Program-made: the position numbers and the translations under genes
Shown here: in pieces, positions 1 to 6,635 of the stretch
How positions within the stretch are numbered: the first letter of the stretch is position 1
How the letters are laid out: each line of letters opens with the position of its first letter
DNA from: Acidobacteria subdivision 2 bacterium RH1 MAG20
Lineage (GTDB): Bacteria > Acidobacteriota > Terriglobia > Terriglobales > Acidobacteriaceae
Assembly (NCBI GenBank): GCA_002197545.1
Contig: NFUO01000690.1
Coordinates: 1-14,948, forward strand
Direction: 5' to 3'
DNA length: 14,948 bases
The notes under the pieces: model-generated
The model's database searches: none
What the model saw: the letters and a program-made list of their open reading frames with translations, nothing else
What the model was told of the DNA's origin: nothing

Positions 1-432
1 GGTTTGCGGTACGCCATCTTCCCATACGTGGAAGTCGCCGCGCTTCAAATCGAGCATCAATCGGCCTTTCTCGTCTACCACCACACAGGACAACAGAACC
101 TCATCCACGTCCTGGTGCATGGTGTACATTCCGTCCTTCCTTTTTATAATTTCGCCAGGGCCGCCTGGCGTCAGCGGCGATGCTGTGCCGGTGGATGCAT
201 TGCCTTCAGGGTCGGGCGACGGAATCGGGTCGCGGTCTATATCCAGGCGCGGCTGAACCTCAGGATGTGTGGGGTTGTTTTGCAAGGCGGCGGGCGAAAC
301 GGGTTCTGCCTGCAACGGCGCAGAAGGCTCGGTCTGGCAAAGCAATGTTGAACTGTGGCAGCCAAACAGAACCACGGCCGCCACAGAAGAGAGCCGGATG
401 GTGCGCGCTATGGAGAGGCCGGTGAAATGCAT
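1..432 (-). CDS. VWFA-related acidobacterial protein, N-terminal part (cut by window edge)
   Basis: The frame is open from an ATG at 432 to base 1, giving 144 codons of a longer protein. Residues 1 to about 33 look like an export signal: a basic start, then a hydrophobic run ending near FGC, which could be a weak lipobox. A proline-rich stretch follows to about residue 93. The last visible residues include 'VLLSCVVVDEKGRL' and 'LDLKRGDFHVWEDG'. This matches the segment that precedes the von Willebrand A domain in the VWFA-related family typical of Acidobacteriota, so the rest of that domain should lie beyond the left edge. A weak AGG lies 9 bases before the start. The gene follows the 351-residue gene on the same strand after 128 bases, so co-transcription is possible. 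The family assignment rests on recognised sequence style. The family's biochemical role is not established. Confidence 0.8.
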   Translation of the reverse strand, partial: MHFTGLSIARTIRLSSVAAVVLFGCHSSTLLCQTEPSAPLQAEPVSPAALQNNPTHPEVQPRLDIDRDPIPSPDPEGNASTGTASPLTPGGPGEIIKRKDGMYTMHQDVDEVLLSCVVVDEKGRLMLDLKRGDFHVWEDGVPQT

Positions 433-457
433 GAGAATTGACCTGGATCCTGATCGG

Positions 458-471
458 GCAGCTTTCGCTGC
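458..471 (-). other. Perfect 5-bp hairpin with GAAA loop in leader of the VWFA gene
   Basis: On the minus strand this reads GCAGC-GAAA-GCTGC, a perfect stem closed by a GNRA-type tetraloop, 25 bases upstream of the ATG at 432. There is no T-run after it, so it is not an intrinsic terminator. It may shape the leader of the VWFA-related mRNA or be chance. Confidence 0.3.
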
Positions 472-560
472 GTGAATGGAATGCGAATGCGCGCCACAGA
501 GGATGATGCGCGTGATTCGTAATGCTTGAGCGGTCGGCATTCTCCTTGGGCGCCTGGCCC

Positions 561-1616
561 CTATGGCGTCACGTCGTGCGAACCTGACGCCATCGGCTCA
601 ATTCCGGAAGCAATCTGGTCCATTGGCAATTCCAATGAAAAGAGAGAGGCAGAGGCCCCATCGGCCCGCACCCAGATGCCATGGAAGGCGTCATGCAGCT
701 CAGGATGCAGCGCAAGCAGCGCTGCCATCACTTCCGTCACCTGCATGCGCGCAGTGGATGCATCGCGCAGCTGGGCTGCCTGCGCGGCGTCAGGAGTGTA
801 ATGGACCTCCAGGTCCAGCGTGCCAAAGACTGCTGTAGGTTCTATCGCCGTCACTTGAAAGGAAGACCCGTGCGCAACGAGCACCACGGGCTTGACGCCG
901 GGAAGACCTTCGGGACGGATACGGTTCTCTTCATGCTGCAGTTTCTCGAGGTTCGGACTGGACAGGAAATCCACCGGGTCCAGTACATAGGCAGCCACGC
1001 GGTAGTAGAGCCACGCATTCCAATTCATGCTCCGCTGGGTATACGTGCGCGCCCGCACCCAGTACCAGAGGCCGTCGTGACCTGCCTCCAACATAGGTCT
1101 GTTGAAGAAACCAGCCAGCATCCAGTGATGCGGGGCAGTCTCAGACAGAATCAGCGAAATCTGCTGCGGAAGCGGCACGCCCGTGGCGTGAACGATGATC
1201 AATGCATAGCTTCCAGGGGGAAGGTTGGTAAAGTTCAACACCACCAGGGGTGAACCGCAGAAGAAATCCGTTCGCGCAGCGCCCAACGAGTCCGGCGTGG
1301 CGTCCAGCGCAAACAGGGCATCGACCGTAATGGATGCTTGTCGCACCAGCGGTTTCAAACTGTCGACCGAACTGGCAATGCCGCCAAAATCCGCGGCAAC
1401 CGCCGGAATTGTATTCGACCGAAGAGCCTGCACATCCCCGCTTTGCACCTGGCCGAGAATGGCGCGGGCAGCCGTCGACAATTCATCGCGCTGCGCAGTC
1501 GTCATTTGCGACTGCGTCTTGCAGGTAGCCGCTCCTGCGTCCCTCGTCATCATGCAGATTGCAATTGCCAGGCACAGGGTCACGGTATGTTGCACATTGA
1601 TAGGTCTAAGTACCAT
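561..1616 (-). CDS. Exported protein of unknown function (351 aa)
   Basis: I do not recognise a domain family. Residues 1 to about 29 form a Sec-type signal peptide: a short basic start, a hydrophobic core around residues 10-22, and a likely cut after 'DAGA'. The mature protein opens with a helical, glutamine/alanine-rich region (about 35-95). The middle is rich in aromatic residues, with 'FTNLPPGSYALIIVHATG' near residues 128-145 and 'GHDGLWYWVRARTYTQ' near 179-194, suggesting a beta-rich fold. The ATG at 1616 has an AGAGG element 8 bases upstream, supporting this start. It is divergent from the STN-domain gene and lies upstream of the VWFA-related gene on the same strand, so the pair may act together at the cell surface. 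Coding quality is good across the full length, but no function can be assigned. Confidence 0.8.
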   Translation of the reverse strand: MVLRPINVQHTVTLCLAIAICMMTRDAGAATCKTQSQMTTAQRDELSTAARAILGQVQSGDVQALRSNTIPAVAADFGGIASSVDSLKPLVRQASITVDALFALDATPDSLGAARTDFFCGSPLVVLNFTNLPPGSYALIIVHATGVPLPQQISLILSETAPHHWMLAGFFNRPMLEAGHDGLWYWVRARTYTQRSMNWNAWLYYRVAAYVLDPVDFLSSPNLEKLQHEENRIRPEGLPGVKPVVLVAHGSSFQVTAIEPTAVFGTLDLEVHYTPDAAQAAQLRDASTARMQVTEVMAALLALHPELHDAFHGIWVRADGASASLFSLELPMDQIASGIEPMASGSHDVTP

Positions 1617-1652
1617 GGCTGCAGCCTCTAAGGTGCATTCAGCCTGCGATGA

Positions 1653-1687
1653 GCAAACTTTGCACGCTTACTGATATATGATGCAAA
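1653..1687. promoter_or_regulatory. Palindromic operator-like element between divergent genes
   Basis: The 109-base gap between the divergent starts at 1616 and 1726 holds a perfect palindrome, GCAAA-C-TTTGC (1653-1663). Its right arm is part of a larger inverted pair, TTTGCA (1659-1664) and TGCAAA (1682-1687), separated by 17 bases. A shared operator for a dimeric regulator would sit here. No known operator consensus is matched and no regulator gene is adjacent, so this is inferred from symmetry and position only. Confidence 0.3.
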
Positions 1688-1725
1688 TAGGGCGGTCACT
1701 TATAGCACCCGAAGAGGAATTACTT

Positions 1726-2535
1726 ATGTATTTCGTCGTGGGTGAAAAGACGCTGTTCAGGAACCCGGCAATGATCTTCAGTTGCTGTGCACTTTTGCTC
1801 TGTTTCGCAAATTCCGCTTCAGCGCAGCAGGCGCAGCTGCCTCGCCCCACGGCAAATGCAGCTCATCCGCCTGTGGCCATGGGCGAATCTCATGCGACGC
1901 CTCAAGCATCCGGGTCTGCTCGCCAACACCCGGCAGCGACCGCGGGCAAATCAACGAAAACATTGCCGCTTCCATACAGTCACGCCATACAGCCCGCTAC
2001 TGTGACCCTAAGAGATGGAAAGCTGGCGATAGTGGCGAATAATTCAAACCTCAGCCAAATCCTTCAGCAAGTTTCTAACATCAGCGGAATGAGCATCCAT
2101 GGGCTGGACAAGGGACTGCATATCTTTGGCGTTTATGGCCCAGGCAATGCGCGTGACGTCCTTACTGATCTTCTTACCGGCTCCGATTACAACTTCATCA
2201 TCGTGGGCGGTGCCGACGGAGCCCCGCCTCGCGCGCTGATTCTCACGGCGAGGGACGCCAATCCTCCTCCGGTCCCTAATGCTCCTGGAATGGCCCCTAA
2301 TGCTCCTGGAATCACCGCCGTTTATCCAACTTCGGCTCCCACCGCTGGACGCGGCGCCGGGGAACAGTCAGAGTCCGAGGCAGATCCATCCGATCCAAAT
2401 GCCTTAGGTCCAGGCGCCATCGCTCCCGTTCCCTCTTTAGACGACAAGGACGACGCTACACGCGCACAAAACACTTTGGACCGGCTCCAACACATACAGG
2501 ACCAGCAGCAGCAGCAGGAAAATCCGCAGCATTAG
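1726..2535 (+). CDS. Exported STN-domain (secretin/TonB N-terminal short domain) protein
   Basis: I choose the ATG at 1726 because GAGGAA (1714-1719) stands 6 bases before it. Upstream ATGs at 1678 and 1681 have no ribosome site. The protein is 269 residues. A signal peptide with a 14-residue amino end runs to 'NSASA' (about residue 33), followed by a low-complexity linker to about residue 85. Residues about 90-165 ('VTLRDGKLAIVANNSNLS', 'GLHIFGVYGPGNARDVL', 'YNFIIVGG') look like an STN domain, the N0-like module of PilQ-type secretins and TonB-dependent transducers. The rest is disordered: proline, acidic and glutamine-rich, with a QQQQQ run near the end. No secretin channel or TonB barrel follows, so it is a stand-alone periplasmic STN protein. 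It may bind an outer-membrane complex encoded elsewhere. The domain call is by sequence style, and the partner is unknown. Confidence 0.75.
   Translation: MYFVVGEKTLFRNPAMIFSCCALLLCFANSASAQQAQLPRPTANAAHPPVAMGESHATPQASGSARQHPAATAGKSTKTLPLPYSHAIQPATVTLRDGKLAIVANNSNLSQILQQVSNISGMSIHGLDKGLHIFGVYGPGNARDVLTDLLTGSDYNFIIVGGADGAPPRALILTARDANPPPVPNAPGMAPNAPGITAVYPTSAPTAGRGAGEQSESEADPSDPNALGPGAIAPVPSLDDKDDATRAQNTLDRLQHIQDQQQQQENPQH
2274..2312 (+). repeat. Two 18-base direct repeats, 21-base period, inside the STN gene
   Basis: The 18-mer beginning CCCTAATGCTCC occurs at 2274-2291 and again, unchanged, at 2295-2312. It encodes a tandem PNAPG motif in the disordered linker. Together with the (CAG)5 run at 2503-2517, it marks the tail of this protein as prone to length change by slippage. 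Confidence 0.8.
2503..2517 (+). repeat. (CAG)5 microsatellite encoding polyglutamine
   Basis: Five perfect CAG units sit near the 3' end of the STN-domain gene and encode five glutamines just before the stop. The run is in frame, so gain or loss of a unit would not break the protein. Confidence 0.85.
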
Positions 2536-2614
2536 CCGCGGAGTGTCATTCGAATCATCCCAGGCAACATTGTCATGAGAGCTGCTTGCGTACCGGGCGA
2601 TTTTGCTCGACCGG

Positions 2615-2634
2615 CGGCAGGTTTTCACCTGTCG
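2615..2634. other. Hairpin, 8-bp stem, downstream of the STN gene
   Basis: CGGCAGGT pairs with ACCTGTCG across a TTTC loop, with one G-U pair when read as plus-strand RNA. It lies 80 bases after the stop at 2535. It has no T-run after it, so it is not a classic intrinsic terminator, but it may stabilise or end the transcript. Confidence 0.4.
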
Positions 2635-2656
2635 GAAGCATGATTTGAAGTACGCA

Positions 2657-2676
2657 ATTCGCCGTTCCCGGCGAAT
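2657..2676. other. Perfect hairpin, 8-bp stem and 4-base loop
   Basis: ATTCGCCG and CGGCGAAT are exact reverse complements around a TTCC loop. It follows the hairpin at 2615-2634 by 22 bases. Two neighbouring stems of equal geometry could be a transcript end, a REP-like pair or part of a small RNA. No downstream T-run is present. Confidence 0.45.
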
Positions 2677-3000
2677 CAGTCGCGGCGCAGCGCGCACTGT
2701 TCTCGGAGCATTCGATGCTGCGTGTGCGTGCAGCAAACCTTCTGGCCCGTGACATGGATGTTGTTGGCACGATACACGATGACTATCCCCGCTGCCGTCT
2801 CAGAGTGAAGTCTTCCAAGGCGTCCTTTGCGCGCATGAGTTCCAAAGCGGCCCACGCGTGACATAAGTGACGCGGCTACCCTGCGCCGGAGAGTGCGCTG
2901 ACATTCAGGGGGAAGCAGAGGTCTGCGGCCAATGAGACGAAAATGCCGGAATAGTCCTTTGGGCAACTGCAATTTATCTGCCTGTGTGCACGAAAGTGGC

Positions 3001-3028
3001 TTGACTTCCTCCCAAGAGCGTGTATCCT
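3001..3028 (+). promoter_or_regulatory. Possible sigma-70 promoter with long leader to the Ig-like gene
   Basis: TTGACT at 3001-3006 and TATCCT at 3023-3028 are separated by 16 bases, close to the housekeeping consensus. Transcription would start near 3035 and run about 370 bases before the GTG at 3404. A GACCT...AGGTC inverted pair lies immediately downstream (about 3029-3045). There is no experimental support, and acidobacterial promoters are poorly characterised. Confidence 0.35.
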
Positions 3029-3112
3029 GACCTCAGATATAGGTCAAATTTGAACACCTAAATTTTCGTTGCCTATGCGGTGAGATTCCGAGAGCGGTGC
3101 TGAGATTCCTGA

Positions 3113-3310
3113 ATGGGGCGGTATTTTTTGAGAGACCGAATCATGGAAGCATTCAGCGAACTCCGAATCGATCCGAATATCGGTTGGGCATTCTAGAGAG
3201 GCACGGCCTCCGCAGCCGCCGAGAATCCGAACAACATAGACGTTGCTGAGTCCAATCAAGGCGCGATGCGTGCTGCCTTGTTGCGCCCAGAACAGGTCCT
3301 GGACAAGTGA
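3113..3310 (+). pseudogene. Small broken reading frame with an internal TAG
   Basis: From ATG 3113 the frame reads 27 residues ('MGRYFLRDRIMEAF...'), meets TAG at 3194-3196, then stays open to TGA at 3308-3310. The second part is hydrophilic and protein-like ('AENPNNIDVAESNQGAMR'). An inner ATG at 3143 has a GAGAG element 8 bases before it. This could be a decayed small gene, a leader peptide ending at 3196, or chance. I recognise no family. Confidence 0.2.
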
Positions 3311-3403
3311 TTCATCTTGTCTCCGTGCTGCCACTACGCAGCGAAAGAGACTTTGCGGCAATTTTCAGTTTCTTGGGATCTGAATTCATGAAAAGGCGGA
3401 TTC

Positions 3404-4693
3404 GTGAAAACACTCTTCCCCACGATAGCTTTGGTCTTTCTGTTCGCTGCACCCGCCTTCGCAACGGTGTCTGTGAGCAGTCCGCAGAATGGCGCGACAC
3501 TTAGCTCAAGTGTTGCCTACTCCGCTAGCGCAACAACCAGTACCTGCTCAAAGGGCGTGGCATCCATGGGTGTTTACGTCGACTACAAATTGCTCTATGT
3601 CGTGAACGGAACCAAGCTAAACACGACACTCTCAGTGGATGCGGGTAAGCACAATACAGTCGTCGAAGAGTGGGATTATTGCGGCGGGGCTACCTTCGTA
3701 CCAATGACGATCACGGTAAGTGGCCAGTCAGGCGTCTTCGTGACTTCGCCGGCCAATAACAGTACGGTGAGCAGTCCAGCCAATTTCGTCGCGACAGCCA
3801 CGAGCGCGTGTTCAAAAGGTATAGCGTCGATGGGCGTCTATGTGAACAACCAGCTCGAGGTAGTCAAAAACGGAGCCAGCTTAAACACGCAATTGAATCT
3901 AGGCTCGGGAACGCAGCATGCCGTTGTGGAAGAATGGGACTACTGTGGCGGGGCCTCCTACACGCCTGTCACCGTCACAGTCCAAGGCTCCGGAAAGGTT
4001 CTCAACAACATCCAGGCCAGCGGCGGTTGGAAAAATTGGGGAGAATTCGCACCGAATTACGACATCTGTACCTCGAATTGCAGCGGGGTCAACTGGTCCA
4101 TGTGGCAGCATCAGAGCTCGCCGTCGTTGAGCGGCAACGCGAGCCGATTCAATATCGGTGGAAGCACGCCCTACGCCGATGTTCTATGGTCCAATCCCGT
4201 AATCGGCCAATTCTCAACCCAGGGCATTCCCGATACAGGCCACACGCTGCTTCCCTCGCTGCACTACTTTACCTACGACGCCGACTTCTTCGTGACCAAT
4301 GCATCTGTCACTCAGGTACTGGAATTTGACATCAGCATGTATATGAATGGCGCAGGCATGATATGGGGTACCCAATGCAACTATCTCGGTGGCAAGGTAT
4401 GGGATATATGGGACAACGTCAGCGCACATTGGGTTTCATCCGGCGTTCCCTGTAACCTCATCAACAACGGCTGGAATCATGTCACGGTCCAGGCCCAGCG
4501 CCAATCGAACAACACGCTCCTCTATCATTCGATCACGCTCAATGGCGTCACATCCGTGATCGACAGGACCTATGCCCCGTTCACGGTTCCGACGAATTGG
4601 TGGGGAATCACGCTGAACTATCAGATGGACGGGAACTCCAAGATGTCGTCCAACACCACCTATGTGGACAATCTGAAGTTCACGTACTGGTAG
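3404..4693 (+). CDS. Exported protein with two Ig-like repeats and a lectin-like C-terminal region
   Basis: A GTG start at 3404 has AAAGGCGG just upstream and is followed by a textbook signal peptide (residues 1-20, cut after 'PAFA'). Two homologous Ig-like modules follow, about 22-107 and 109-195. Each contains a 'CSKG(V/I)ASMGVYV' strand and a 'VVEEWDYCGGA' strand. The paired cysteines (48 with 93, 136 with 181) probably form one disulfide per module. Residues about 200-429 are rich in aromatic residues and asparagine, with motifs such as 'YDADFFV' and 'NLKFTYW' at the end, suggesting a beta-jelly-roll, lectin-like domain. I see no catalytic acid pair. It is probably a surface or secreted carbohydrate-binding or adhesive protein. 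It is convergent with the kinase gene, 75 bases away, and no clear terminator lies between them. The start is well supported; the function is inferred from architecture. Confidence 0.85.
   Translation: MKTLFPTIALVFLFAAPAFATVSVSSPQNGATLSSSVAYSASATTSTCSKGVASMGVYVDYKLLYVVNGTKLNTTLSVDAGKHNTVVEEWDYCGGATFVPMTITVSGQSGVFVTSPANNSTVSSPANFVATATSACSKGIASMGVYVNNQLEVVKNGASLNTQLNLGSGTQHAVVEEWDYCGGASYTPVTVTVQGSGKVLNNIQASGGWKNWGEFAPNYDICTSNCSGVNWSMWQHQSSPSLSGNASRFNIGGSTPYADVLWSNPVIGQFSTQGIPDTGHTLLPSLHYFTYDADFFVTNASVTQVLEFDISMYMNGAGMIWGTQCNYLGGKVWDIWDNVSAHWVSSGVPCNLINNGWNHVTVQAQRQSNNTLLYHSITLNGVTSVIDRTYAPFTVPTNWWGITLNYQMDGNSKMSSNTTYVDNLKFTYW
3545..3960 (+). repeat. Internal duplication encoding the two Ig-like modules
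   Basis: The coding sequence for the first Cys...Trp-Asp-Tyr-Cys core (about 3545-3690) is repeated, with many silent and some coding changes, at about 3809-3960. Conservation is highest at the 'SMGVYV' and 'EEWDYCGGA' segments, so this is an old in-frame domain duplication rather than a recent copy. Confidence 0.75.
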
Positions 4694-4768
4694 AGAGCAA
4701 CCGGGCGACAATCTGACCGGCAATGACTGGCTTTAATATTCATTGGGCCCGGCTGGCCGCGTGGCACA

Positions 4769-5503
4769 TCAGGAGGCGCTGGGCGATTTTGCTTCCTCAT
4801 CCAGCAAATGCCCAACGCCAATGATCTGTCGACCGTCTCTGAATGAAAGCCTCTGGCGTGCGCAGCTCAAGATGGATTGCTCAACTTCCCGGATTGGCAT
4901 GGCGTCAATGATGGTGATGCCGCCAATCAGTTCAACCAGAGTCTGATACGAGCAGCGGTTGGCATGCAGGAACTCAAGAGGGTACTCAGGCTTTCTCTCA
5001 CGCGCATTCACCGGGTCCGCGTCGAGCAGATAGCTGATGTCCGGCCTGGGAACCACTTTCATGATCAGCCAGACATAGGCTCGAATCGCTATGTTGGCCA
5101 GCGGAAGATTGGCAAGCTCGTCATATATATAGCGGTCAAAAATAACCAGATCCGCATTTGAGCGCAATGCTCTTTTCACCGCTGCGCGAAGTGAGCAGGC
5201 GTCGATGCCGTACAGGAACAGCCGCACAACTGTCATCGGGGATGACCTTACATTCTTGTCTCGCCGATTGACCGGGGCGGATGGAGTTCCAACTCCCTTG
5301 TCTCCCTTGAAAAGAGCGTGCCCGGTCAATTCCCTAAACTTCGTCAGCGGCGCAACGTCATCCCAGAACCTGATCAGCAACACGCGCAGGCCGTCCCGCT
5401 CGATCTGCGCGCGAAGGGCTTCGATCTGTGTGCTCTTTCCTGCGCCATCCATTCCGGAGAAGCTTACAAACTGAGTGTCGACGTTCACAGGCCGAGCGGT
5501 CAT
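4769..5503 (-). CDS. Thymidylate-kinase-like P-loop kinase
   Basis: I favour the ATG at 5503 because GGAG lies 7 bases before it and it puts the P-loop near the amino end, as is usual for this family. An ATG at 5542, one base after the upstream stop, is possible through coupling. The 244-residue protein has a Walker A motif, GMDGAGKST (residues 17-25). It also has a 'VIFDRYIYDELA' segment (120-131) matching the DRY motif of dTMP kinases, and a lid-like region with arginines near 168-170 ('NARERKPEY'). The usual acceptor-site 'REPGGT' is replaced by 'IRFWDDV' (44-50). An insert rich in basic and polar residues (about 65-90) makes it longer than housekeeping Tmk (around 210). It is the last gene of a flippase/STAS group, so it may phosphorylate something other than dTMP, but this is inference. 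Confidence 0.75.
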   Translation of the reverse strand: MTARPVNVDTQFVSFSGMDGAGKSTQIEALRAQIERDGLRVLLIRFWDDVAPLTKFRELTGHALFKGDKGVGTPSAPVNRRDKNVRSSPMTVVRLFLYGIDACSLRAAVKRALRSNADLVIFDRYIYDELANLPLANIAIRAYVWLIMKVVPRPDISYLLDADPVNARERKPEYPLEFLHANRCSYQTLVELIGGITIIDAMPIREVEQSILSCARQRLSFRDGRQIIGVGHLLDEEAKSPSAS

Positions 5504-5543
5504 CACGATGCTCCAGGGGGCCTTGAATGCCTTTGTATTCATG

Positions 5544-6062
5544 TCAGTTTGACCGGCTGGGGCTTCCGTGGGAGAGTGCCACAACCGTTCCCACGGCGAC
5601 GGCCGCACCCACCACGATTCCAACCCTGATCAGGATGGATCGAACTCGCCTCTGTTTTGCGGGCGCAATCACAGCTCCGGCCGGCCTGGATGCTGCAACG
5701 CCCGTAGCCTTCTCATAAGGCGCCGCGGCCGTGCCAACAGGCTTCTGGACAGACTCTTGTTGAGGCGGCCCCGATTCTGTTTGCGTGCCGCTGGACTGTC
5801 CACTCTGACCGGCTGGCTGCGAAAGCGCAGGCTCCGGATTGTCCGGGTAATTCACTTCAGGCTGGCTGGTGGCTGCGACTGGCTTCGGGGCCTGGCCAAC
5901 CGGGTCTTGCGTCCGGCTTTGCGCGGAGGTGGCGGCCGGCGCAGCCTGTCCGCCATTCGCTTGCTGAGACGGGGCCTGGGCCGCATCTACAGTGGGCAAC
6001 ACGAGCAACAGCACAAGGCAGCATGCGATCTCTATCTTCAACCGGTAACGCGATCTTCTCAT
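5544..6062 (-). CDS. Exported proline/glutamine-rich protein with C-terminal membrane anchor
   Basis: I chose the ATG at 6062 because AAGGA lies about 10 bases before it and it leads straight into a signal peptide ('LKIEIACCLVLLLVLPTVDA'). An earlier in-frame ATG at 6125 overlaps the STAS stop by 11 bases and remains possible. The 172-residue protein has a long disordered middle full of Q, P, A, S and G. Near the carboxyl end, after the basic 'AKQRRVRS', a glycine/valine-rich transmembrane helix ('ILIRVGIVVGAAVAVGTV') ends with a short polar tail. No catalytic domain is visible. It probably spans the periplasm from an inner-membrane anchor as a tether or scaffold. It sits between the STAS and kinase genes, with one base between its stop and the alternative kinase ATG, so these genes are most likely one operon. 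Confidence 0.7.
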   Translation of the reverse strand: MRRSRYRLKIEIACCLVLLLVLPTVDAAQAPSQQANGGQAAPAATSAQSRTQDPVGQAPKPVAATSQPEVNYPDNPEPALSQPAGQSGQSSGTQTESGPPQQESVQKPVGTAAAPYEKATGVAASRPAGAVIAPAKQRRVRSILIRVGIVVGAAVAVGTVVALSHGSPSRSN

Positions 6063-6114
6063 CAATTCGCGATCCTTGTCATAGCGTGCGCGCCCAGCCC
6101 GCATTGCAGTGCGG

Positions 6115-6564
6115 TCAAGCTGCATTCACAGAGCTTCGAAGCAAGCTACCCGTCTCAAATCGGTTCGAGACCGCACGAGGCGGTAGTTGGCGGAAGCTAC
6201 TTACCGCCTCTGCATCGGTGTCAAACATCTCAAAGAGACGATGCGCCCCAGTCAGTTCCAGTTGCGTTCGCGCCCCGGAGGGAATTCCTGCGAGTTTGAC
6301 ATCGCCATTGCGCTTCATGGCTTCTTCCAGGCAGCACAGAAGCAAGTAGACTGCGGCCTTGTCCATCTGCCGCACTCTGGAGCAATCGAAGACGATGGAG
6401 GGGTGGTCAATATTCATGCAGCTTTCCAGTTCGTTGAAAAAGCGGCGTCCGCACTTTTTGTTCACCGTTTCCGGCACCTGCTTCACCACTACGCCACAAC
6501 CTTGGAATGTCATACCCCCATTCTGCCTGAGCGTCGTAGCCGCATACTGTCCAAAAGAGACCAT
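6115..6564 (-). CDS. STAS-domain (anti-anti-sigma-like) protein lacking the usual phospho-serine
   Basis: The 149-residue frame from ATG 6564 has a STAS fold pattern: strand/helix segments about 20-50, the 'SIVFDCSRVRQMDKAAVYLLL' region (56-76), then 'GDVKLAGIPSGARTQLELTG' and 'RLFEMFDTDAEAVSSF' (87-124). In SpoIIAA-type antagonists the second region ends in D-S-S/A-G, with the serine phosphorylated by an RsbW/SpoIIAB kinase. Here it is D68-K69-A70-A71, so that switch is absent. GGAGG touches the ATG at 6564 with no spacer, and an ATG at 6513 is an alternative start. It lies 71 bases after the flippase stop, and its stop overlaps the longer form of the next gene. STAS proteins near polysaccharide genes may act as protein-protein adaptors, and the context supports that here more than sigma-factor control. 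Confidence 0.75.
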   Translation of the reverse strand: MVSFGQYAATTLRQNGGMTFQGCGVVVKQVPETVNKKCGRRFFNELESCMNIDHPSIVFDCSRVRQMDKAAVYLLLCCLEEAMKRNGDVKLAGIPSGARTQLELTGAHRLFEMFDTDAEAVSSFRQLPPRAVSNRFETGSLLRSSVNAA

Positions 6565-6635
6565 CCTCCATCACAGCGCTGGAGCCATGAGTTCTCTCCG
6601 TTCGGCATCTTCCTCTGCGTCTCGGTTTTCCCGGC

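Larger units (their letters stand above)
2536..3403. other. 868-base region without a convincing gene
   Basis: Between the STN gene and the Ig-like gene no open frame shows a good ribosome site together with protein-like composition. Frames at 2676-2972 and 3044-3361 on the minus strand, and 2715-2861 on the plus strand, are short and carry no recognisable motif. The stretch holds two hairpins (2615-2634, 2657-2676), a promoter-like pair (3001-3028) and a small broken frame (3113-3310), each listed separately. It could be a decayed gene plus a long leader for the Ig-like gene. Confidence 0.55.

Noticed and set aside
681..1253. Plus-strand frame of 190 codons opposite the 351-residue gene
   Set aside because: It is a shadow frame. 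The minus-strand gene has the signal peptide, ribosome site and protein-like composition.
2715..2861. Plus-strand 48-codon frame starting MLRVRAANLLARD
   Set aside because: It is somewhat protein-like but short, without a good ribosome site or any recognised domain.
2676..2972. Minus-strand 98-codon frame in the gene-poor region
   Set aside because: It is arginine-rich, has no ribosome site or motif, and is not supported as a gene.
3044..3361. Minus-strand 105-codon frame in the gene-poor region
   Set aside because: Its composition is mixed, no family is recognisable, and it conflicts with the promoter and leader layout of the Ig-like gene. A search would be needed to revive it.
4694..4768. 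Terminator between the convergent Ig-like and kinase genes
   Set aside because: GC-rich palindromic bits such as GGGCCC are present, but there is no stable stem followed by a T-run on either strand.
5504..5623. Longer kinase start at 5623
   Set aside because: It overlaps the carboxyl end of the proline-rich protein by 80 bases and encodes tryptophan-rich, unlikely sequence. The ATG at 5503 has a ribosome site.
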